A stretch of 64,000 bases of DNA. It comes from Cryptomeria japonica (Eukaryota > Streptophyta > Pinopsida > Cupressales > Cupressaceae). This document shows positions 23,382-34,502 of the stretch, piece after piece. Made by a program: the position numbers and the translations under genes. The notes beneath the pieces were generated by a model. That model was not told where the DNA came from. It saw only the letters and a program-made list of their open reading frames with translations, and did not search any database. The stretch covers positions 915,721,340 to 915,785,339 of the forward strand of contig NC_081409.1 in NCBI RefSeq assembly GCF_030272615.1, written 5' to 3'. Numbering within the stretch: position 1 is the stretch's first letter; the number at the start of each line of letters is the position of its first letter.

Positions 23382-25451
23382 CAATAAAATTTTGTGTGCT
23401 TGCAATAGTATCTTGCATGCTCCCAAACTCTGTGCTATCAACCATATCAAAATAATGTTCATTATACTGAGTGTGATCCTTGTCAAATTCATTTTCCCTA
23501 TCAAGATCATAAAACCAATTTTGATGCTTAATATTTCATGGTATATGTGGAAACATAGGTATTTTGTTGAAGATACTTTGCCTTCTCCTCACATTTATGC
23601 ATTCAGTCAAGTCTCTTTGTCGACAAAGAGTGTGACCAAATCTATCTTATATAGGAAAAAATAGTTGCACACTTGGATGGTCTCGTTTGAGCTAGGATCA
23701 GATGTGTCTATTTTATACCTTCTTTGACAATTCCTCTAAAATCCTACCAATGAAAGTAAGTGATGTTAAATCAGATGTGTGAGTCGAAATTCCCTAAAAA
23801 ATATTGTCAAATTTTTAAAAAGTTATAGTAATGAATTAGAATCCAAAATGATAAATAAAATCCCATTTAGTTTTTCCACCAATCATTCCAATGTAGAGTA
23901 GATATACTCTAGCATTATTTAAATTGAATAAATGTTACTAGCCTTTATATTACAAAAAAACATTAGCCAATTGATTTATCTTACAAAGATGATTTTTTAG
24001 TCTTCCAATGGAGCATCTTACTCATTCTCCTTCAATCTTCTTTTCTTTCGTGATACATTAAACCTGGCTAGAGGCTAAGTTATGACCCTCAACTTACTTG
24101 GAAGAATTTATCTTATTTATGCCTATAACCATCTTGATGGCATGTTGAATAAAACACATGAACTTAGTTGGAACACATCTTTCCATCTTGAGAGGGAATT
24201 ACTTCCATCGGTTTATATCGTAAGATCTTGGTAATCTTAGGTAACCTCAAGGTCCATTATAATAATTTATGCTTAGTGGATCCTATTACTATGTGCATGA
24301 TGTGATCATCTAAAATTAGTAATTCATTTGTATATGAAAAGAGGATCTCGATCTCAGCTACCCAACTCTAACCAAAATATCAAAGGAAATAAAAAGGGAG
24401 ATAAGGAAACATAACAAAACATATAAATATTCTTCCAAATATACATCACAAGTTTTTAAGAACCTCCTTAGAAGAATAAAAAACCCAACTAGATGAAAGA
24501 CAACTTAAGATAGCTTGTACACAAGGATAATGTAATATTCCAAGAAAAATCAAGCAACATATTTTCTACTTGTGAAAAATATGTTATAAAGCTTTGAATC
24601 CTAAAATATGTATGCAAATCAACTAAAAATGTATGCTACTCAAGAAAAAACCAACTAGATGAAAGACAACTTAAGATAGCTTGTACACAAGGGTGATGTA
24701 ATCTTCCAAGAAAAACCAAGCAACATATTTTCTACTTGTGAAAAATATGTTATAAAGCTTTGAATCCTAAAATATTTATGCAAATCAAAAGAAAATGTAT
24801 GCTACTCATGAAACACATTATAATGTTTCAAAACTAAAAAAAGTCACCAATACAATATAATTCATACGAACTATAGTAATCTAGAACTCAAGAATCACAA
24901 TCCCAGGTTTAAAATATGGAGAAAAAATGATATTATATTAGATTGAAGAGATAAGCAGTACCATTTTCTATTGGAAGTTGCCCTCTATTTTCAACTTCAT
25001 TTTTCTTCATTTTTCTAGTGCTTAAAAAATGGAAAATGATTTGATATATAGATTCCTAGCTTAAAAGCATAAGCATGTTTCTTTATTAAATTTTGTATAC
25101 TCAATTAGCTACAATAAAAAATTCCTAAAATTGAATGGAGAGCAAATAATTTAATTAAAAATTGGTTTCCCAAATAAAATCAAATACAAAATCCTCTAAT
25201 AACATGACTATAATCATTAAATTTGGTGCAATTGGTTTGAAAAATGAATGTTTAGTCCTATACAATGCACAACAAGATATCTCTTTAAATTAGCTTTCCC
25301 TTTACTTTCCCAACTACCTCAATTGCAATTAGCAACTTCGCCTATTTAAATCATATCCTCTTCTAGAAATGTCCATCAAACTCCTTGCCTTCCCATTGTC
25401 CAACAATGTGTTCAAGAATTTTGATATGATTATATTTGAAGAGATACCATA
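23382..25451. repeat. ~2.07 kb direct repeat, copy B
   Basis: Colinear with 282-2368, same strand, including the internal ~165-bp tandem duplication (here about 24486-24810). Before the Tat-type insertion the two copies were only about 1.05 kb apart. Their divergence (roughly 5% by eye) is well above that of the LTRs, so the pair is older than the Tat insertion. Confidence 0.75.
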
Positions 25452-26160
25452 GCATGATATAGGGATTGACGTAATAAAGACTAATATTACATACAAGACA
25501 AGTATTAAGTTATAACAAAGAAAACAACAAATATCAAATAAATTTTAACTATGCATGTTTTAATCATATTTAATACACAATCATGCTGAGATGATTATTT
25601 CAATAATTTGGATTGGTTATTTCTTTGTGATTTGATCAAATAGACAAAATATCTCTAAGTTATAAATTATTTCCTCTATTTTTAGAGTTACTGCACTTTC
25701 CCACTTTATATGATATTATCTTTGTAAAATATTTATGTTATTTTTTTATTATTATGAAATTAATACTAAGTTAATATTTAAAACTACTTTTATAAACATT
25801 TTTAGATCATAGATAACAATTCACATGATATTAAAATTGAACTCTATGAAATTTGAAATCTTTCATTATATTTGTGGTATAGAATCTTTTTTCTTAATTA
25901 TGACTATCAAAATTATTTACATTTTAAACTACTTATCATGTTAACATGCATTAAAATATGAAAACAAAAATATTAAGTTATAGTACTCATTCATTATCAA
26001 TAGGTGGCCTCATCATTTGTGAATCCACAACAAGAGAAAGACATACAAATTGCTCAAACAAACAACCTCAAAGAGATACAGATTATAAATACAAAATGGA
26101 GTTGTTAAAAACAATTTGAAAACTTTCAAGGAAAATGCAATTGGCAGATGCAAAATTCAA
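25452..26160. other. AT-rich stretch, no gene seen
   Basis: Very AT-rich with many short A and T runs. I find no coding frame, RNA gene or repeat match within the window. Confidence 0.5.
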
Positions 26161-26162
26161 AT

Positions 26163-27300
26163 TGTTGAACTGATGAATACTAAGAGGGGGGGGTGAATTA
26201 GTATGCCAAAAATCATTGTACTTAAACACTTAAATAGTCTGAAGACAAACTGGTAAAACAGTTTAACAGACAGACCGGTTATCACACATGCAAACTAAAA
26301 TGCAAGTAAAGCATTCACCCACAAAAGCAAAACAACCATAACACAAGATATTTGACGTGGAAACCCAAATGGGAAAAACCACAGTGAGATGGAACTCACA
26401 AGTCACTATCTGCAGAATAGAAACCAGACCAGTTAAGGTCTTACAATGTTCGTCACTAGAACAGACCCTGCTAGGAATCTCAATCTCTGTTAGGTGATAA
26501 GTCTGATTAAAGAATACCTTGCTAGAGGATTTTAGATTCACAGAGGTGAACCACCTTGTTAGAGGATTTTACAAAGGCTTTTGGGCCTACCCGGTTAAGG
26601 GCTACAGACTTGTCAAAGATGTGAGTAATCAACAAGTGTTTGATCTATCTAATAGCACAAACTGCTTGGTTAGATCTAGTATTGCTCATAGTTAATGCAT
26701 TCCAGCATTACTTCAGTCTTCTCTATATTTCTCTCAATTACGACTTGATCTTCTCAAATAAGATCACTCTTCCAACAACTCAACAACCACCTTAAACCCT
26801 AGCACAACATAAACCCTTTCAGCAACAACCTAAAACCCTAGACATGATGTCCTTTTAAGGGAATCTAATTTCATGTCGGTCCAATACGATTACATTACAA
26901 TTTCTTAGGTTCAATGAATCTAGACATACTCAGTAACACGACACAAAAAGCACCATTAGCGTGTTGGCATCGTCAAACAATCGGTGGATTGGTAACTCAT
27001 CACAAAATGTCGGTTGGTAACCCATCATAGAGTATTACCGGTTCATACAAAATATCGGTTGTCGGTTTGACAAAAATGAAGACTGGTAAGAATGTGTTAT
27101 GCCGCTTTGCTCCCTCGTACCACTTGAGATCTACGAACCGCTTGAGGTCGACATGTCGCTTCAAACCGAGAAACATATTCTGCAAAATCACCAATAGTCT
27201 AAAGACTAGAATACAACATACCGGTTGGAGCAGATACCGGTTGAGCTCTAGCTCATACATATAAAGGAGATCTCAATACAAGTGTGTGTCCATCAATGAC
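26163..27300. repeat. Unclassified dispersed repeat with GGGGTGAAT motif
   Basis: It begins near TGTTGAACTGATG, runs through 'taagaggggggggtgaatta', and about 180 bp later has 'gacgtggaaacccaaatggg' and 'gggaaaaaccacagtgag'. The same motif order, more diverged, occurs at 43.64-43.85 kb. The stretch also repeats CCGGTT-type words many times (26.27, 26.6, 27.05, 27.22, 27.24 kb). I recall such blocks as common repeat sequence in seed plants but cannot name the family. No coding region is seen. Confidence 0.4.
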
Positions 27301-28303
27301 AATCACAACATAAACATCAAAAATGCCAACATGAACATCTTTTCAAAAAGTTTGCCGAAATGAAAATGATAGAACAAGGGTTTTAAAGAGGTCAGAACAA
27401 GCTATCCGTAAATTCTCAGGGTTGCAATTTGTCTTGAAAAGAAAAGGAAGCTATTTTAGATAATGGAGACTCAAAAGAGAGTCATGACTAAAGGGTAGAT
27501 AAGCTGAAGTTCCTAGAAAAATCTCTTTTTGTTTCTACAATGAAGTTACAAAAGAAGATCACAAATAACAGAAAACCAATAGACAATTTTGGCCACTTCT
27601 CATTTCAAAGTTGTTGGCGTACAGGGAGGATTTAAATATTTCACTAGATCAAGCAATTACAATTGCAAAATTTCAGAACTTGGATAAGCGTTGCCTTGGT
27701 AAAATGCTAAACAAATGGTAACAAAATCATCACAAAATTAACTTGCACACATAGGTTCAACGCAAGAAACATATATTCATATAATTACCTATTGGTTTTG
27801 TTCAATTCACCCCTAGTTTATATTGGTCGCAACTATTCTGACTTCAAAATGATCCTTTTGTATAGCGTGATAGCGATGTGTTAGTCAATCATAAATGTTT
27901 ATTACAAAATCGATGATGTAAAACGCATGACTAACATGGTGTTAGTCAATCCATACTACCATTTTAAAACCAGAATAGACACCTCCATTTATATTTATCC
28001 ATTAACTCTTTTACCTCTTCCCTTTTGGTTTTCCTCTTCTCTTGTCTCCTCTCCTGTCAATAGAAAAGAGAAACTGAGGTGAGATTAAAAGCATTTAACG
28101 TGCTACGTGGCATAAAAATTTCAAATGTTTGGGGTGCATGGGATTTTCACTCGAGAAACGGAGCTAATGGACGAGAACAGAATCCCACAAAGGGTGAAAA
28201 TGGAAACGGTAATAGATGGGGTTAAGGAACAAAGGAGGTTAAGTTAAGGGCCCGGCCACCTAAGCAGTCAATGCTTAGAGTGTGCCGGTTAAGCCAGGCC
28301 TTA
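27301..28303. other. Intergenic stretch, no gene seen
   Basis: No coding frame of substance. The last ~150 bp before 28304 are somewhat GC-richer but do not match the receptor-kinase coding sequence, although the relic that follows matches that gene's 3' flank. Confidence 0.45.
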
Positions 28304-28578
28304 GTTTATCCTTTATTATTTGCTTTCTCAGACATATATTTTAATTGAAGAAAATATGTTTTAGAAAAGCTACTTGGAATATCCTGTAATCTATTGGTAA
28401 CATTTATTGGAAGTGATCCGTTTCTCCTGTGAAATCCCGTCTTTCCTTTATTTGCTGCAAAGTCCAATTGGTATGGCCAAGCTCTTCATTGAATGGGCTT
28501 AAACATTCCTTTCAGTCCTTTTTATTTTGTAATATATTGTGCATGTTTAATTTAGTAAACTACTTTATTGAGAGTAGG
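28304..28578 (+). pseudogene. Relic of a lectin receptor-kinase 3' flank
   Basis: This aligns over its full length, with about 80% identity by eye and one ~25-bp gap, to 61390-61693, the sequence just downstream of the receptor-kinase stop codon. Shared blocks include 'cctttattatttgct', 'gaaaatatgttt', 'aaaagctacttggaatatcc' and 'tttatttgctgcaaagtcc'. No kinase or lectin coding sequence is found upstream. I read it as the orphan 3' end of a lost paralogue on the same strand. A small repeat element that happens to sit in both places is the alternative. Confidence 0.65.
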
Positions 28579-28722
28579 CTTGGAATTTGACAAGCTATAT
28601 GATCGTTTTTGCACTTTTAGACTGTATATTACAACTAATAAAATTAGTGGACTGTATGTATCAACAAACTATTTTTTTCCAAAAACCGTTATATGATACT
28701 TCAAATTATTATTATTTTTTTG

Positions 28723-30474
28723 GATAAAAGTGGATGAACCATTGAAATTATATTAAATCTTTATGTTTTTTACATGGTGTCTGGTTCAATGAGCACTGAA
28801 GGGAAAAAATCTATAAGAAAACCCTTCAGTATTGCTTAAGAGAACAAAAACCTATCTACCCATTACAATAGCCCATAGGCAACCCAAATAAAACCCCAGA
28901 TTACATCACCAATCGCATTAGGTATAAAGAAAGCTTGAGAGAAGCTTGTATGAACTAGTGAAGAAGATAACATCCCAAAATGAAGCCACCATATCTTAAA
29001 CAAAATTAATGCCATCACCCCAAAAAAACAATCTGTCTATGCACCACATGAATCGAAGGCCCTGCAGAGAACAAAACACAAAACCAGAATGGAACCAAGT
29101 AAAAGTAATCCTATCAGCATAAAAATGGTTAGCAAACATATGCCCATCCATATAAGAAGCAAAGAAGGGTGAAGAAAACCCTCTGGAATCAGGATGAGGC
29201 CAATCCACAGTATAGTCCATAGGAAAAGCCATAATAACAACAACAGGATAAGGAGCCATCTGCACCACCATATTAACTGCACTTTCCAGTTCCTCAGAAA
29301 AAGCCACCAACTACCAAATTTGCCAAGAATGCTCCAAATAATGCACAACATTATGTATTAGAAACAAAAAAAGAATAATGCCATACCTGCACACCATCCG
29401 AAATATAACAAAGAAAAGGATAATCGTTGCATGATTATCATATCATCATAAGAGAAAATGCCGAGTAAGAAACCTCATACCAAAAGATGAAATTTCCTCA
29501 TATCTTACAACAGACCCAATCCTTAAAGAAACTTCCTAAACAACAGAACACCAACAAAGTGAAATGATTCAACAGAAGGGCCAGTTCCACTTAATGTGAA
29601 ATGAAACCTCATGGCAAAGCTACCCACATCCAACCGCACAGAGAAATGATTACCCAAAAAGTAGAGAATCAGAATCAATGTAATTTAACAAAATCCAGCC
29701 ACGAAAACTAATGATTAGCATGGAAGATTTGATACCAAAGCAGTCTCCAAAATATCCAATGGAAACTGAGGTATCCACCTACCATGATGATAATCCCATA
29801 AACCCATCATGTAGCTTCATGGGACAAGACAATGCCAATCAAGAAGTCCAATAAATACCAAAACTGCCAGCCAATCATAAGGTGTCACACTTCTGACCAT
29901 ATAGGAGATTAATTACATAAGAAACCATACGATCTCACTCTTATAAATTGCCAAACAACTTGCCACAAAGCTGAAGAATTAAAATAAAGAAAGACCAGAA
30001 GACAATCTCCAAAATATCAAAAGAAGACGAAGATATCCATCAATAGAGGTATCCATAATATTCAAAAAAGCAGCCATAGAACAACATGGTAATCAACCCA
30101 AATCCCATTCACTATCAAAAAATGTCAGTCGAGCATAAATTACCCCTCCATCCTCCATACTTAATAAGGAGCTACTACCAGAAATAGATACAACATAGAT
30201 GCTGCCATAAGGCAAGACAACATCCCCCTATAGCCATACAAGGAAGTGAAACACCCCACAAAGAAAGGAGATGGGAGAAGACAATCAAACAAAAGGTAGC
30301 ACAATCCAAAAAATAGAAACCACAATAAACTCTCTCCTTAATGAGGAGATTCTCCCAATAAATGTCAACAACAAAGATATTGCCCCAAAGACCAACACCT
30401 TCATTATAGGCACTTACAAAAGAACAACCACACCAAGAGTAGGGAATGAAGGAAGTTTCTTCTTGGAAGGTCTA
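28723..30474 (-). other. LINE 3' tail without coding region
   Basis: About 1.75 kb between the ORF2 stop and the A-rich end, long for a plant L1. It contains degenerate internal repetition on the plus strand ('gacaatctccaaaatatc', 'gcagtctccaaaatatcc', 'tatccacc') that suggests old tandem duplication. The open frames in it lack domain character. Confidence 0.55.
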
Positions 30475-31815
30475 CTAAGAGAGAAGCTTCATGCAGAAGA
30501 TAGGAATGTCTGAAGGGGCAAGTTCTATATAATCAACACCCTCAACAACAACCTTGTTTGCTAGAAAATCTGCAAAGACATTGATCTCTTTGAAACAACG
30601 AGAAATAGAGAAAGTAGAAAAACCTTTTAGTTGTAGGAGAATGTGATCTAAAAAATACTGCAAGTGCCAAGAGAGACACTTTTTGCTAGCAACCGCCTGA
30701 AATACTAGCATTGAATCACCTTCAATAACAATGTCCTTAATGTTTAAAGAAAGAGCAAGATCAAGCCCAAAGGATAAAGCCTGAAACTCAGCCATATTAT
30801 TAGTGCCATGACCAATATATTTACCCACTGCTTTGATGATCTTTGAAGAGTGATAAAAAATAATTACCCCAATCCCAGACCTTCTCGGATTGCCCTTAGA
30901 AGCCCCATCAAACTGAAGTTTGAATGAAGGGAAAGGAGGAGGACTCCATTTAGCTATCTTGCACTTAAGAAGTGAAGAAAATCCATATGATATAACCCCG
31001 TGAGAAGGCATCAAATGAAGCAAAGACCATTGCCAAGTGATCCAATTATCCCAATGAGAAAAAGACCTGAGATGATCTAAATTTTTATGAATGAAAGAAA
31101 GCACTACTTCACTAATGGAGGCTTGAATTTTACCAATTATGTCTGCCAAAGTTGCAGATTTATGTTTGAAGATTCTTGAATTCCTTTCAAGCCAAAGATT
31201 CCAAATCACCAGAGATGGAGCGACAACCCAAAGAGATGAGTAGAATGAAGAGGGAAACAACAAGGGCCAAGACATAAATTGTGCAAGTATATTTGAACAG
31301 AGAGCAGAACACCATCCTAACATATCAAACAACCAATGCCAACATTCAAAAGCAAAAGGACATAGCAAGAAAAGGTGATCCACTGATTCCATACAATAAC
31401 CACAGAAAACACAAGGAAAAATTGTTGTAATCCCAAGTGTATCCAATCTCATCTTAGTAAGGACTTTATCTTTGACTTCCAACCAAGCAAAAGCCCCTAC
31501 CTTTGGAAGACAAGCAGGATGCCAAAAAAGCTTAGTAGGCCAACAAGAGGGCAAAGGGGCCTGAACCAAATAATTGTACCCATCTTTTACTGAATAGGAA
31601 CCTACAACATTTTTAACCCAAACCAAAGAGTCCTCCTTATTATGGAAAACTAGAGGCCTTTTACGAATTTCTTGTACAAAAGCTAAAATAAGATCGTTAT
31701 AAATAGACAAGGGAGGGATATCCTTCCATTTAGCCACTAAACATGGACCTGAGGAGACAATGTTAAAATAATATGCAACAAGAGGCCCCCAAAGATCCGA
31801 TAGAACATCAAGCAA
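30475..31815 (-). pseudogene. LINE ORF2 C-terminal part: zinc-binding region plus RNase H
   Basis: A 446-codon open stretch. Near its start lies the plant LINE zinc-binding segment (WPTKLFWHPACLPKVGAFAW, then C..C in FPCVFCGYCMESVDHLFLLC). Near its end is RNase H with FDGASKGNPRRSGIG, NNMAEFQAL, EGDS and ADFLANKV, so all acidic positions are kept. Upstream, an in-frame TGA at 31876 separates it from KKA, and the frame continues as FWDEVWNG. The intact look of this end compared with the broken RT is probably chance. Confidence 0.85.
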
Positions 31816-31875
31816 AGGGGACCAGTCATGAATAGCTGAGAGAGCAAGATGCCCATTCCAAACTTCATCCCAAAA

Positions 31876-33540
31876 TCAGGCCTTTTTCCCACTATGGACA
31901 ACCCAAGATAAATGTGGTAAGACCACCTCCCTACAAGAAACCAAAAAATTCCAGAACGTAGAGCCCTTCAGAAGGGATGTTGTTGTAAAAACCCTTTCTC
32001 TGGATGCTCCCCTTAAATACTTGGCGAGCATGATGGAAGCCCATTTTCTATGAGGGTCTGCATATAACTTCCAAATCAATTTTTCCCCCAATGCTTTATT
32101 CTGAATAACTAGGTCACGGATACCCACAACCCCCTAGCTCCTTGGGATGACAAATTTTATCCCAAGCAAGAAGAGGGATCTTCTTTTTACCTCCTAAGTT
32201 GTCATTCCAAAGGAAGGTCCTAAGGGAAACCTTAATATCCTTAATGGCTTGAGAGGGAGCCTGTAGGATAGACATCAAATATGTAGGAATGGCATTCAAA
32301 ACTGATTTGATTAAAAGGATCTTACCAGCCATTGTAAGCCACTTATGATTCCAGGAGGAAATTTTGGAGGTTATTGAATGAATAATTTTATCCCAAAAGA
32401 AGGTATTTTCCGATCCCAAAAAGAAAGGAATGTCCAAGTACATACATGGAAAGGCCCCAACTTGAAAACTCCAAAAGCGGGCAAGTTTGTCCCGAACTAG
32501 AGTGGGGACATTCACAAAAAAGACTTTGGACTTCTGATTATTAACTTTTTGTCCAGAGAAAAGTAGCATAATCATAAATAATTTTCTTAATAACTCGAGC
32601 TTCCCTCACAGAGGCCATCCCAAACAGAAGCAAGTCATCAACAAATAAGCAATGAGATTGTGAAGAAGGGAGGCCATCCACTCTAATGCCTGACCATAGA
32701 CCAGATGTCGTAGCATTAGAGATAGCCCTACTTAAAGCTTCTGCCAAAAGAATAAACAAAAATGGAGATAGGGGATCTCCTTGTCTAATTCCCCAGGATG
32801 AAGCAAAGAAGCCCGAGGGAGAACCATTAATCAAAACTAAAAAAGTAGGTAGAGGATACACATGAAAACACCCACTTAACCCAGCTACGTAAAAACCCTA
32901 AACGATACAAAACCGCCACTAGGGACTGCCAATTAACACGATCATAAGCTTTAAGCATGTCTAGTTTAAGAATCATGGTTGGGACCTTTTGCTGAGATAT
33001 GGAGTGCAAGATATTGTGAGCTACAATGGCACCTTCAGAAGTTTCCTGACTAGGCACAAAACCACCTTGGTCCAGGGAAATTATCTGAGGAAGGAGCTTA
33101 GACAGCCTAACCGAAATTGCCTTAGTAAAGATTTTATATAAGGTGGTACACAAGGCAATTGGACGAAAATCCGAAAAAGAGGTAGGGTTATCTACTTTCA
33201 GAATAATAGCAATAAGAGTGGTATTAAGTTCTCTTAATATCGACCTATTCCTTCTAGATTCCTCCAAGGCTAGCAACACATCATTTCCTATAAATTCCCA
33301 ACATTTCTAAAAGAATAAAGTCGTAAAGCCATCTGGACCCGACGCCTTTTCCGGATGCATGGAAAAGACTATCTCTTTCAATTCAGCCAACGAAAAGGGA
33401 GCCATAAGCATCCTATTATCCTCGTGAGATACTAGAGGGGGGATTGAGTTTACAAATTCATCATCCACCACCACTGGCTCTGCTGTAAGAAGAGACTTAA
33501 AGAACCTAACAACTTTGGCGGCTATATCATCCTCATCCAT
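31876..33540 (-). pseudogene. LINE ORF2 reverse transcriptase region, broken
   Basis: The reverse transcriptase core is spread over several frames: MHPEKASGPDGF (33.33 kb), FSDFRPIALCTTLYKIFTKA (33.1-33.2 kb), LDQGGFVPSQ (33.05 kb), GIRQGDPLSPFLFILLAEAL (32.75 kb) and the catalytic FVDDLLLFG (32.64 kb). Frame changes fall near 32.85, 32.56 and 32.12 kb, and an in-frame TAG at 33307. These motifs are typical of plant L1 RT, where the catalytic box is usually FADD; here it is FVDD. Confidence 0.85.
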
Positions 33541-34245
33541 CAGATGATTACCATTAGAGTCAATAATACAAGAGATTCGATTGTGAAGTCTCTTGAGCTT
33601 AGAAGAGGAGTGAAAGAATTTAGTATTTCGATCACCTTCAGAAAGCCAAAGGTCCCTAGACTTCTATCTCCAATAAGATTCTTCCCTAGCCAAGGTCTCA
33701 CTCAATTGCATATTCAACAACTTTAGCTTATCATACATTAAGGAAGACATGCCTAAAGCAACAATGCTTTCATTAAGTTGCTCAATTTCCTCCTGAATCT
33801 TGGCCTTTTCACCAAAAATATTCTTAAAATGCATCACATTCCAATCCTTTATCCTTAATTTTAAAAAGCTCATTTTCTTAACAAGTTGAAACATCTAAGA
33901 TCCAGGAAAAAATGGAGCTGAAGTCCACCATTGTTTTAAGGAAGGTAAAAACGACTGGTCCCTAAACCACATTGGCTCAAACTTGAAAGGTAACTTTCTA
34001 GGAGCCCTATCCTCAAAAATAGTGAACTGAATAGGGAAATGATCAAAGCCAGTAAAGGGGAGAATTGAGGACACAAAATCCTATCCCGAATTGAACCAAT
34101 TATCCGAAACCATAAAGCGATCCAACCTTTCTGAAATTTGACAAAAAGTCCCTTCGCATATTAGTCCATGTAAATGACCCATTAAGAGGTTTACAATCAA
34201 CCAAATTCAAGGAGTGAATAAAGTTGCAAAAGTCTAACATAGAAT
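33541..34245 (-). pseudogene. LINE endonuclease remnant and linker
   Basis: Reading the minus strand, LVDCKPLNGSFTWTNMRRD is the C-terminal part of the LINE endonuclease, followed in shifted frames by pieces of the linker such as MSFLKLRIKDWN and SEGDRNTKFFH. An in-frame TAG lies at 33664. Similarity stops near 34.245 kb, where a different duplicated sequence begins; this is the 5' truncation point. Confidence 0.7.
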
Positions 34246-34263
34246 GTTTATTAGGGATTCATT

Positions 34264-34502
34264 GTATGCATGTCCCCATGATTCTCACACATTGGATGGG
34301 TTTTCTGAAAAATACCTGTCAAAATTTTGATGGCATGGATGGGCCGTCATATTTACAGCTTTTGAGATATTTTATAAAAAAGACGTTCACAACTCTTAGT
34401 TCAGGCCATTAATTGTATGCACATCCCCATGATTCTCACACATTGGATGGGTTTTCTGAAAAATACCCGTCAAAATTTTGATGGCATGGATGGGCCGTTA
34501 TT
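34264..34502. repeat. Pair of ~88-bp direct repeats
   Basis: The phrase from 'gtatgcatgtccccatgatt' to 'ggatgggccgt' occurs at about 34264-34353 and again at about 34413-34502 with three or four differences, 149 bp apart. It abuts the truncated 5' end of the LINE. The origin is unknown. Confidence 0.7.

Larger units (their letters stand above)
28705..34245 (-). mobile_element. L1-type LINE, 5'-truncated and mutated
   Basis: On the minus strand the element runs from an apurinic-type endonuclease remnant (near 34.24 kb) through reverse transcriptase, a zinc-binding region and RNase H to a ~1.77 kb 3' tail. It ends in an A-rich AATAATAA-like tract (T-rich on the plus strand at about 28.70-28.72 kb). 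A C-terminal archaeal-type RNase H is known for plant L1 elements. The 5' end, with ORF1 and most of the endonuclease, is absent. At least three nonsense codons and three frameshifts lie in the RT-to-RNase H region, and more in the endonuclease remnant, so it is an old dead copy. I could not find a convincing target duplication. Confidence 0.88.

Noticed and set aside
282-25451. Reading the 2.08 kb direct repeats as LTRs of one large outer retrotransposon
   Set aside because: No TG/CA termini agreeing between copies, no primer site after copy A, no purine tract before copy B and no target duplication outside the pair. Left as repeats of unknown class.
30271-30513. Plus-strand 80-codon frame at 30.27 kb and minus-strand frames at 29.0-29.35 kb
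   Set aside because: They lie in the LINE 3' tail and terminus, have no domain character and overlap each other in different frames.
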